Below, one piece after another: positions 22,137 through 29,642 of a stretch of 64,000 bases of DNA (its first letter is position 1; each line of letters starts with the position of its first letter). Both the position numbers and the translations under genes were made by a program. This stretch comes from CAVUXJ01 sp963814975. Its GTDB lineage: Bacteria; Acidobacteriota; Vicinamibacteria; Vicinamibacterales; CAVVIG01. Where the stretch lies: the NCBI GenBank assembly GCA_963814975.1, contig CAWFFB010000020.1, positions 61,954-125,953 of the forward strand, given 5' to 3'. The notes under the pieces are model-generated. The model saw nothing but the letters and a program-made list of their open reading frames with translations, made no database searches and was not told the DNA's origin.

Positions 22137-23000
22137 GTGGACGATGCCACCATCGACCGGCTCATCGGGAGAGTGCTGGAGTCGCTGGCGCGGAATGAGC
22201 GGATCACTCCGGCGTCCTTGACGTTCCTGTTGCGCTGCTATACCACGACAGGCGCGGAGGTGGTCAGCGCGCCGCTTGGGTCTGCGCTGGCCGCGGTACT
22301 CGACGGCGCGGCGGAAATGGAGGATCCGCGCGAGCGCGCCGAATGGCTGACGCTGTTCGTGGAAGCCGCCGCCATCTCGGAAGATGACCGGCTGAGAGAT
22401 GCGGCGGCTGGTCTCGTCTCTCAACTGCGCCGAGAGTGGCCTGCGCGGGGTGAACTGGAGCCGGCCGTCCGGTCGGTCGAAGCCTGCCTGAGCGCCGCGA
22501 GCATTCTTCCGGGTCGGTTCAATCCGCGCGAGCTGGTCCCGGCCGCCATCGACGAGCTCGAGCACGTGGTTCGTGTTGTCTATCAGCCCGGCGGCGGCCT
22601 CGCGCACACGCTCAGCGAACCCAAGGGAGCGCGCGGCACTCTCAGGGATCACGTGGCGACGGCATCGGCGCTCCTGACCGCGTACGCGATCACGGGACGG
22701 TTGCCTTACTCGATGCTGGCGGAAGAACTGACGCAGTTCGCGCAACGCACCAGTCCTGAGGCGGGAGCCTCGGAACGGGAGCGCTTCATCACTCGCTCCG
22801 AGGCGGCTCGGGTCCTGTGCCGCCTGGCCAAGCTGCACGAAGACGCCGACTATCGGCAGGTCGCCGTGATCGCCGTCAGCTCCGACTACGCGGCCGATGC
22901 GAAGCGTGCGCTGGCCGACCTCGCGCGCACCTATGCCGACCACGGCGCGCACGCGGCGATCTTCGGCATCGCGCTCGGTGAGCTCCAGGGCTTGCGTTGA
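22137..23000 (+). CDS. Conserved alpha-helical protein, unknown function
   Basis: 287 residues from GTG 22137. It is rich in Ala, Leu, Glu and Arg, predicted all-helical, with no signal peptide or membrane span. DHVATASALLTAYAITG and ERFITRSEAARVLCRLAKLH resemble helical pairs of alpha/alpha toroids and thioredoxin-fused glucosaminidase-like proteins, but no catalytic motif is evident. It is divergent from the DUF4149-like gene and precedes transketolase by 115 bp, the space being filled by a nested inverted repeat. I do not recognise the family. Confidence 0.6.
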   Translation: MDDATIDRLIGRVLESLARNERITPASLTFLLRCYTTTGAEVVSAPLGSALAAVLDGAAEMEDPRERAEWLTLFVEAAAISEDDRLRDAAAGLVSQLRREWPARGELEPAVRSVEACLSAASILPGRFNPRELVPAAIDELEHVVRVVYQPGGGLAHTLSEPKGARGTLRDHVATASALLTAYAITGRLPYSMLAEELTQFAQRTSPEAGASERERFITRSEAARVLCRLAKLHEDADYRQVAVIAVSSDYAADAKRALADLARTYADHGAHAAIFGIALGELQGLR

Positions 23001-23015
23001 AATGATGAAGTTGTC

Positions 23016-23103
23016 GATTGCAGATTTCAGAATGCAGATTGCATTTCAGAATTGCCGACAATTTGCAATACAATCTGCACTCTGAAATCAACAATCTGCA
23101 ATC
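23016..23103. repeat. Nested inverted repeat before transketolase
   Basis: The outer arms GATTGCAGATT (23016-23026) and AATCTGCAATC (23093-23103) are perfect complements. The inner arms 23023-23041 and 23071-23089 match at 18 of 19 positions (GATTTCAGAATGCAGATTG against its complement). The whole would fold into a long imperfect hairpin ending 12 bases before the transketolase ATG. AATCTGCA/TGCAGATT words are the repeated unit. It may end transcription of the upstream gene or act in the transketolase leader. Confidence 0.65.
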
Positions 23104-23115
23104 TGATGGGTCCCC

Positions 23116-25008
23116 ATGTCGCTTGATCGTTCATTGCTCGTCCCCGCCCTCAACAATATCGCGACGCGCCTTCGCATCGACGCGGTCCGGTCGACGTCCG
23201 CCGCGGGCAGCGGACATCCGACCAGCTGTTGCTCGGCGGCGGACCTCGTGGCCGCGCTGTTCTTCGCTGAAATGCGTTTCGACCCGAAGGAGCCGCAGCA
23301 CCCTGGCAGCGATCGCTTCGTGCTCTCCAAGGGTCACGCCGCGCCGCTGTTGTACGCCGCCTGGGCCGAGGCGGGCGCGTTCGATCCGGCCGAGTTGCTG
23401 AAGCTGCGTCAACTCGATTCCGACCTGGAGGGACACCCCACGCCGCGATTGCCGTTCGTGGACGTCGCCACGGGCTCGCTCGGCCAGGGGATCTGCGCGG
23501 CCGTCGGCATCGCGATGAATGCACGCCGCATTCAGTCGGACTACCGGACGTACTGTCTCATCGGCGATGGCGAGTCGGCCGAGGGCTCGGTCTGGGAGGC
23601 GGCGAACGTCGCCGCGATCGACTCGCTCGACAATCTGTGCGGGATCACCGACGTCAACGCGCTCGGCCAGAGCCGGCCGACGATGTGGCAGCACGACCTC
23701 GACCAATTCGCCCGGCGCTGGCGCGCGTTTGGCTGGCATGCCATCGTGATTGACGGCCACGACATGAACGCGATTCTGGACGCGTACGTCGAGGCGCGGG
23801 CGACCAGGGGACGGCCTTCGATGATCGTCGCCCGGACGGTCAAGGGCAAAGGGGTCTCGTTTGCGGAGGGGAAGGACGGCTGGCACGGCAGGGCTTTCAA
23901 ACCAGGGGAGGAGCTCGACCGGGCCCTTGCCGAGCTCGAGGCGCAGTACGTGCCCGTGCCGGCGGACGTCGATCTGTCCGGGCAGATCCCGAAGCCAGCC
24001 TCGCGGCCGCGTCCCCCGGCCGCCCCCAAACCGATCGCACCGCCCGCATACAAGACCGGCGAGCAGGTGGCGACCCGCGAAGCGTACGGCACCGCCCTGG
24101 CCAAGCTGGCTGTAGCGGATGAGCGAGTCGTCGCGCTCGATGCCGACGTGAAGAACTCGACCTTCAGCGACCGGTTCGAGAAGGTCGTGCCGGAGCGCTT
24201 TTTCCAGAACTTCATTGCCGAGCAGATCATGATCGGGTCCGCGATGGGTCTCGCGGCGCGAGGCGCCATTCCGTTCCCGTCGACCTTCGCGTGCTTCCTC
24301 AGCCGCGCCGCGGATTTCATCCGCATGGCGGCGATCAGCAACGTCGGCATCAAGATGGCTGGCTCGCACGCGGGCGTCTCGATCGGCGAGGACGGCCCCT
24401 CGCAGATGGCGCTCGAGGACCTCGCCATGTGCCGGGCACAACCGAACATCGCGGTGCTGTACCCGTGCGACGGTGTAAGCGCCGAGCGCTTGGTGGCGCT
24501 CGCCGCGTATCACGCCGGCCCCGTGTACATCCGCACGAGCCGGCCGAAGACGCCGTTGGTGTACTCGGCCGAGGAAACCTTCGAGGTGGGCGGGTTGAAG
24601 GTGCTCCGAGAAAGCGCCGCCGATTTGGCAACCGTGGTCGCGGCGGGCGTGACGGTCTTCGAGGCGCTGAAGGCCTGCGACGCGCTCCAGTCCGCCGGTA
24701 CGTCAGTGCGAGTGATCGATCTGTATTCGGTGGCGCCCGTGGATCGCCAGGCGCTCATCGCGGCGGGGACGGCGGCCGGCGGCCGCATCGTGACCGTCGA
24801 GGATCACTATGCGGCAGGGGGCATTGGAGATGCGGTCGCGGAGGCCGTCGCCGACACCGCCATCAGAGTCCATCGGGTTGCGGTCCGCGAAATTCCCCGC
24901 AGCGGCAAACCCGATGAGCTGCTCGACCGCTACGGCATCTCCGCCCGTCACATCGTCGAAGCGGTACGAGCCGTGCTGAGGGAAAAACCCGTCGGCGCGT
25001 CTGCCTGA
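23116..25008 (+). CDS. tkt: Transketolase
   Basis: 630 residues, intact frame. It moves two-carbon units between sugar phosphates (pentose phosphate pathway) with thiamine diphosphate. N-terminal GSGHPTSCCSAADL and LSKGHAAPLLYA, ThDP-binding GDGESAEGSVWEAANVA with DVNALGQS, and the pyrimidine-domain stretch FIAEQIMIGSAMGLAARG with Glu for cofactor activation; the C-terminal domain follows. The length and the TSxxxCS start resemble the shorter, animal-type transketolases more than the E. coli type. A Pro/Ala-rich linker (about 295-315) joins the halves. The ATG 23116 has no clear Shine-Dalgarno sequence and follows the nested inverted repeat. Confidence 0.92.
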   Translation: MSLDRSLLVPALNNIATRLRIDAVRSTSAAGSGHPTSCCSAADLVAALFFAEMRFDPKEPQHPGSDRFVLSKGHAAPLLYAAWAEAGAFDPAELLKLRQLDSDLEGHPTPRLPFVDVATGSLGQGICAAVGIAMNARRIQSDYRTYCLIGDGESAEGSVWEAANVAAIDSLDNLCGITDVNALGQSRPTMWQHDLDQFARRWRAFGWHAIVIDGHDMNAILDAYVEARATRGRPSMIVARTVKGKGVSFAEGKDGWHGRAFKPGEELDRALAELEAQYVPVPADVDLSGQIPKPASRPRPPAAPKPIAPPAYKTGEQVATREAYGTALAKLAVADERVVALDADVKNSTFSDRFEKVVPERFFQNFIAEQIMIGSAMGLAARGAIPFPSTFACFLSRAADFIRMAAISNVGIKMAGSHAGVSIGEDGPSQMALEDLAMCRAQPNIAVLYPCDGVSAERLVALAAYHAGPVYIRTSRPKTPLVYSAEETFEVGGLKVLRESAADLATVVAAGVTVFEALKACDALQSAGTSVRVIDLYSVAPVDRQALIAAGTAAGGRIVTVEDHYAAGGIGDAVAEAVADTAIRVHRVAVREIPRSGKPDELLDRYGISARHIVEAVRAVLREKPVGASA

Positions 25009-25013
25009 CAGAG

Positions 25014-25094
25014 GGCCACCGGAATCGATTGTCCCGGCGAGAACCGGTGGCCAAACCACGAGACACGAGAAGAATGCCTGGTTCTTCCCGTGTC
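25014..25094. terminator. Two hairpins between convergent genes
   Basis: GGCCACCGG (25014-25022) pairs perfectly with CCGGTGGCC (25044-25052). GACACGAGAAGAA (25062-25074) pairs with TTCTTCCCGTGTC (25082-25094) at 12 of 13 positions. They fill the gap between the transketolase stop (25008) and the end of the minus-strand Spy-like gene (25111), and so could terminate both transcripts. Confidence 0.6.
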
Positions 25095-25110
25095 CCGTCT
25101 GTCGCCTGTT

Positions 25111-25634
25111 CTACTGGCCTCGAGGGTCGCGCATCGGGGTGCGATCGCGCCGGTTACCCTGCCGTTGTTGCATCTGTGCCTGCGCCTCCTTCGCTCGCGC
25201 CTGCTGTTCGGGCGTCAGGATCCGGAACACTTCGGCGTGAATCCGGGCGTGAGCGACCGCCAGATCTGACTCGATCGTCGCGAGGTCCGCTGCTCGTGTC
25301 CGAATCAGCCCTTCATCCAGCGCGTCGGCCATAACCGAGGCCTGTAAGCTCTGGCGTGCCGTCATCGCACGGTCGCCGAGCCCCTTCAGTTCGTCGCGGT
25401 GCGAATCCATAAGGCCCTTCAGTTGATCCTTCTGGGCGTCGGACAAGTCCAGGTGCGCGATCACCGCGCCCATCGGCCCGCCGGGACCCCTGAATCCACC
25501 GGGGCCGCCACGCCGGTCGGCCGACGGACCGCGCGCTCCATCCATGTTCTGCGCAGAGACATAGACGCCGGTAGCGAGTCCAACGGTCACTGCGATGGCG
25601 CTGATGCCAACTCCAATCGTGTCAGGGTGTTCAT
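25111..25634 (-). CDS. Spy/CpxP-like periplasmic protein, frame break near start
   Basis: About 174 residues after one correction. ATG 25634 (MNTLTR) has GGAGG eight bases upstream but its frame stops after 15 codons; the other frame continues IGVGISAIAVTVGLATGVYV, a signal sequence. One missing base near 25618-25622 joins them. The mature part has a Gly/Arg-rich segment (RRGGPGGFRGPGGP), then a helical region with LDLSDAQKDQLKGLMDSHR and RILTPEQQARAKEAQ, the LTxxQ motif of Spy/CpxP chaperones, and a basic tail. It is probably a periplasmic stress chaperone or metal-response protein. The divergent response regulator 212 bp away suggests a Cpx-like pair. Confidence 0.75.
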
Positions 25635-25779
25635 CGTGCTGTCCTCCAGAAACGGCCCGGTCGGTATTGCCCGGTTGCCGCATGTTCTGTCTAATTTGAC
25701 GGAGGAGTCGTGACCCGACTGTGAATCAGCTGTGAAAACACTGTGACGGGAGCTGATCCCAGGCAATCTGAAATCCCAC

Positions 25780-25817
25780 ACCTGAAATCTGGAAAACCAG
25801 ACTTTCAGACTTCAGGT
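25780..25817. repeat. Intergenic inverted repeat, CTGAAATCTGG type
   Basis: ACCTGAA (25780-25786) is inverted as TTCAGGT (25811-25817); inside, CTGAAATCTGG (25782-25792) pairs with CCAGACTTTCAG (25796-25807) with one bulge. It lies between the divergent Spy-like and response-regulator genes. The same words occur at 4290-4341 and 26355-26380. Confidence 0.5.
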
Positions 25818-25846
25818 TTCAGACGTGAGGTTCATAAGTAACAGTC

Positions 25847-26425
25847 GTGACTGTGCGTGTACTAGTCGTGGAGGATGAGACCAACATCCGCGAGCTCATC
25901 TGCCTTCATCTCGGTCATGAGGGCTATGCGTGTGAGGCCGTCGCCGAAGGGCAACGCGCCCTGGCGCGCGCCGAACAGGACCGCTTCGACCTGCGCGTCC
26001 TCGACGTGATGATCCCCGGCCTCGACGGCCTGTCGCTGTGCCGTGCCGTGCGGAACGGCCGCGTCAACCCTGACGTGCCGATCCTGATGCTGACGGCGCG
26101 AAAAGAGGAGGCGGATAAAGTCCTCGGTCTTGAAAGCGGCGCAGACGACTACCTGACCAAGCCATTCGGCGTCCGCGAACTGGTCGCCCGGGCGCGCGCG
26201 CTGCTGCGGAGGCCTCGTCAGCGCGCGGATCGGCTGGCGGCTGACGCCGGGGCCGCGACGGACGGCAGCAGTCCAGCGGTCGTCCGCATCCACGGCATCG
26301 AGATTGACGAGCTTTCTGCTGACCGTCTGGGGTGTCGGGTACAAGTTTGCCGACTTCAAACATCCGGAAACCTGAAACCTGAACCTGAGTGTGCCGGTTT
26401 CGCAGCTGAGAGCAAGATCCCATAA
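25847..26425 (+). CDS. Response regulator, DNA-binding domain excised
   Basis: 192 codons from GTG 25847. The receiver domain (1-120) is complete: VVEDETNIRELI (acidic pair), Asp53 in RVLDVMIPGLDG (phospho-acceptor), LMLTARKEEADKV (Thr) and DDYLTKPFGVRELVAR (Lys). After a linker the OmpR/PhoB-type winged helix should begin at IHGIEIDE, but the sequence jumps near 26307-26316, in another frame, to FLLTVWGVGYKFADF, which is the last beta-hairpin of that domain. About 70-80 codons are missing. The remaining frame ends in repeat-like DNA. No histidine kinase gene follows. Either the gene lost its DNA-binding domain or the assembly lost a segment; the partner may have been the Spy-like gene's regulator. 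Confidence 0.75.
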   Translation: MTVRVLVVEDETNIRELICLHLGHEGYACEAVAEGQRALARAEQDRFDLRVLDVMIPGLDGLSLCRAVRNGRVNPDVPILMLTARKEEADKVLGLESGADDYLTKPFGVRELVARARALLRRPRQRADRLAADAGAATDGSSPAVVRIHGIEIDELSADRLGCRVQVCRLQTSGNLKPEPECAGFAAESKIP

Positions 26426-26638
26426 ACGGCTGAGCCGCTGGCGTTTACATTTACATTCATCGTGCGCTCGTGTAAGATTCTCAGTGCGTTTCCGCTTCCC
26501 CGGCGGAGATTCCTCTTACAACTGATGTGGCCGTGCGGCTGATAGGCAGGGCGCTAGGTCGGACCTTGGCCCGCGACAGCTGCAAGACCCAACGGAGTGT
26601 TCGCCTCTCGCGGCGGACTGATCGAAACGGAGCGTCAC

Positions 26639-28429
26639 TTGGCGTCTCGCAAATGGTTCCGCCACCGGAATGTCTGGATTGCGACGGTCGCCGCCGTCGC
26701 CTTTCTCTCCACCGCGGTTGTCGTGATGCGTTCACGTCAGGCTGCCGACGCCCCGCGGGTGCCCTTTTCCGATCTGCTGCGCGATCTCAATCGCGGTACG
26801 GTCTCGGAAGTCGTCGTCGACGGCGACCAGTTGCGGATTACGCTGAACGACGGGCGCGCGATGCGGACCACGACGCCGGCCAACTACGTGACGGCGAATC
26901 CTTCGTTCGTCGCCGACCTCGTCAGCAAAGGCGTGCGGATCGACGTGCGGAGGGGGTCCGAGCAGACGGCGTACAGCTATGGCGCGCTTCTGCTTGGTCT
27001 CTCGTTCGTCCTTGTCCTCGGGTTTGCGCTGTATCGCGTCACGACCGGTCGTATTCCGGCTCTCGAGAGCCGGACGCGTGAGGCCGACAAGGAAGCCACC
27101 GTCACGACGTTCGCCGACGTCGCCGGTGTGGACGAAGCGAAGGAAGAGGTCAAGGAGATCGTCGATTTCCTTCGCGAGCCCGGCCGCTTTTCCGCCATCG
27201 GCGGGCGCATTCCGAAGGGTGTCCTGCTGGTCGGGCCGCCGGGCACCGGCAAGACGCTTCTCGCCCGCTCGATCGCCGGTGAAGCGAAAGTGCCGTTTCT
27301 GTTTTCGAGCGGATCCGACTTCGTCGAGATGTACGCGGGCGTCGGCGCGTCGCGCATCCGCAGGTTGTTCCGCGACGCCCGGCGTCATCCTTCGTGCATC
27401 ATCTTCATCGACGAGCTCGACGCCGTTGGCCGCAGCCGCGGCGGCAACTCGCTCAGCCATGAGGAGCGCGAACAGACACTCAACCAGCTTCTCGTGGAAA
27501 TGGACGGCTTCGTGGCGAACGATGGGATCGTCGTCATCGCGGCCACCAACCGGCCGGATATCCTCGACCCGGCGCTGTTACGCCCCGGGCGCTTCGACAG
27601 ACAAGTGACGGTGGGCGCACCCGACGTGAAGGGCCGCCTCCAGATTCTCGAGATTCACTCGAAGAAGGTCGCCCTCGGCCCCGATGTCGACCTGCGGCAG
27701 ATCGCGCGCGGCACGCCTGGCTTCTCGGGCGCCGAGCTCGCCAACCTGATGAACGAGTCCGCCCTGTTGGCGGTCCGCGGCGGCCGCCAGCAGGTCTCGG
27801 CCGGGGATCTCGATCAGGCGCGTGACAAGGTGCTGATGGGACCGGAACGGCGCTCGCTGACGATGACCGAGCGCGAACGCATCACATGCGCGTACCACGA
27901 ATCCGGCCACGCAGTCGTCGCGGCGCTGCTTCCGGATGCGGATCCGCTCCACAAGGTGACCATCATTCCGCGCGGCCGGGCGCTGGGCGTCACGATGCAG
28001 TTGCCCGAGGGCGACCGCCACACGCATTCGCGCGAATTTCTCGAGGCCCAGATCGCCATCCTGATGGGCGGGCGCGTGGCCGAAGAGATGTTCCTCCGAC
28101 AGACGACGAGCGGCGCCGGCAGCGACATCGAGCGAGCCACCGAGATCGCCCGCCGCATGGTCTGCGAGTTCGGCATGTCCTCGCTCGGACCCCTGGCGTA
28201 CCGCACCCCTGGCAACCCGTGGGAAACGGACAAGGGCGTCGGCATCAGCGAAGCGACCGCGCAGCGCGTCGACGAGGAAGTACGCGAACTCGTGATGCGC
28301 GGCTATGAAACCGCGCGGCAGGTGGTCGGCAAGCACCGTGGCGCGGTGCGCGCGATGGCCGAGGAGCTCTTGCTGGTCGAGTCGCTCGATGCCGAGGGCA
28401 TCAAAGCCATCATGGCGTCCGCGGCGTAG
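26639..28429 (+). CDS. ftsH: ATP-dependent zinc metalloprotease FtsH
   Basis: 596 residues from TTG 26639, which has GGAG about six bases upstream; GTG 26597 is an in-frame alternative. An N-terminal membrane segment (VWIATVAAVAFLSTAVVV), a periplasmic region, and a second span (LLLGLSFVLVLGFALY) precede the AAA domain with Walker A GPPGTGKT (about 199-206), Walker B IIFIDELDAVG and the RPGRFDR arginine finger region. The peptidase domain has HESGH at 420-424 and the distal Asp-containing SGAGSDIERATEIAR. It degrades membrane and regulatory proteins from the inner membrane. Its last 20 bases overlap the 3' end of the convergent membrane-protein gene. Confidence 0.95.
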   Translation: MASRKWFRHRNVWIATVAAVAFLSTAVVVMRSRQAADAPRVPFSDLLRDLNRGTVSEVVVDGDQLRITLNDGRAMRTTTPANYVTANPSFVADLVSKGVRIDVRRGSEQTAYSYGALLLGLSFVLVLGFALYRVTTGRIPALESRTREADKEATVTTFADVAGVDEAKEEVKEIVDFLREPGRFSAIGGRIPKGVLLVGPPGTGKTLLARSIAGEAKVPFLFSSGSDFVEMYAGVGASRIRRLFRDARRHPSCIIFIDELDAVGRSRGGNSLSHEEREQTLNQLLVEMDGFVANDGIVVIAATNRPDILDPALLRPGRFDRQVTVGAPDVKGRLQILEIHSKKVALGPDVDLRQIARGTPGFSGAELANLMNESALLAVRGGRQQVSAGDLDQARDKVLMGPERRSLTMTERERITCAYHESGHAVVAALLPDADPLHKVTIIPRGRALGVTMQLPEGDRHTHSREFLEAQIAILMGGRVAEEMFLRQTTSGAGSDIERATEIARRMVCEFGMSSLGPLAYRTPGNPWETDKGVGISEATAQRVDEEVRELVMRGYETARQVVGKHRGAVRAMAEELLLVESLDAEGIKAIMASAA

Positions 28430-29432
28430 CGCCGCCCAGCGCTTCAGCCGCGGGTGAGTCCGGCCAGATCGGCCTCGCCGCTGCCGCGTATCCCGCATGG
28501 GCAAGGCGGCCCTGAAAAAGGGCGGTCTCCGACGCCCAGAAGACGAGCTTCACCCACAGCCGCGCCAGCACGTAGAGCTGTCCGATCGCAAATCCCAGCC
28601 ACATCGACCAGCCGGTTGAACTCGCGAGGGGGGCGACCGCCGCATACGCGGCCAGCACGGCAGCGAACATCAGGGCACCGGACAGATACAAGGCGGCCGC
28701 GGCGGTTCCGTTGCGGCGGAGAAATCGTCCCGCGCCGCTCAGCGCGCCGAGAATGCTGCGTCGATCCTCGACCACCGTCCGCACCTTCGCGTAATCGAGC
28801 ACCAGGTTGCATGCGGCGAGCGCGACCGCGAAGACGCCGTATAGCGCGAGGCGCACCGCAAATGCCGAGCGCTCCGCCGTCAGATCGCGCGTGAGATCGC
28901 GGAAGAACGTGCCGAACATCCAGGGATGGAGGACACGGAACAGCAGTCCGTACGCGAGCGCCGCCACGATGCCGAGCCGTAACAAGCGCACGCCGTACAC
29001 CCCCGAGGCCCATAGGAAGCCTTCTACGTGGGTGGCCCGGTCTCTTGCGTATCGATCGATGACGCCGCCCGCCACGAGGGTCCACAGCGCCAGATACAGG
29101 ACCACGGCGGCGACGATGAGCAGCGGCCGCCGCTCCTGGTCGACGAACGCGCTCAGATTGTCCAAGGGCGCGGCGAAACCGATGACAGCCGGAGAGAACG
29201 TCGTTCCCACCCCGCTCGCCTGTCCACGGAACTCCTGCATCCAGTCATGATTCACGCCGCGGGCCGCCGCGTTCGCCTCGTGGCTCGCGTCGAGGTGCGC
29301 GGCGATCTGGCCGCCCATCTCGAGGGTCAGCGGCACGCTGACGAGCAGGGTCATCATCCAGACGCCGAGGAGGAGCGCCGGAGCGCTGTTCACCCGGTGA
29401 ATCCCGTCCCGGAGCGCTTGGAGAGCAGTCAT
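28410..29432 (-). CDS. Multi-pass membrane protein, unknown function
   Basis: 340 residues from ATG 29432 (MTALQALRDGI). Six or so hydrophobic segments: ALLLGVWMMTLLVSVPLTL near the N-terminus, LLIVAAVVLYLALWTLVAG, LGIVAALAYGLLF, LALYGVFAVALAACNLVL, ALYLSGALMFAAVLAAYAAV and a last segment near LGFAIGQLYVLARLW. A soluble, probably periplasmic stretch of about 80 residues follows the first. Conserved-looking DRYARDRATHVEGFLWASG lies in the middle. There are no known motifs. It converges on ftsH with a 20-bp overlap, which hints at antisense interplay at the 3' ends. Confidence 0.7.
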   Translation of the reverse strand: MTALQALRDGIHRVNSAPALLLGVWMMTLLVSVPLTLEMGGQIAAHLDASHEANAAARGVNHDWMQEFRGQASGVGTTFSPAVIGFAAPLDNLSAFVDQERRPLLIVAAVVLYLALWTLVAGGVIDRYARDRATHVEGFLWASGVYGVRLLRLGIVAALAYGLLFRVLHPWMFGTFFRDLTRDLTAERSAFAVRLALYGVFAVALAACNLVLDYAKVRTVVEDRRSILGALSGAGRFLRRNGTAAAALYLSGALMFAAVLAAYAAVAPLASSTGWSMWLGFAIGQLYVLARLWVKLVFWASETALFQGRLAHAGYAAAARPIWPDSPAAEALGGATPRTP

Positions 29433-29642
29433 CGTTCCCCGGCGGGCAGGCCTAAAGTTCCGCATGACCTTCGAGTGCGAAAGGGGCTGCGAGCAGCCCT
29501 CCCGCCTTCGCTCGAGCTGTGAGCGGGCACTGGCGAGGCTCGCTGTCCGCCTTCGTTCGCCGATACTTCTGACGCACTTCGGCGTGACCTCGCCGAAGCC
29601 TTGGCTGAGGCGGGAAGCGGGGAAAGCGGGGCGCCGGTCGGC

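Noticed and set aside
29464..29642. Repeated GCCTTCGCTCG/GCCTTCGTTCGCC words
   Set aside because: They resemble dispersed cassette-like repeats of some acidobacterial genomes, but with only this one copy in the window no integron or attachment site can be supported.
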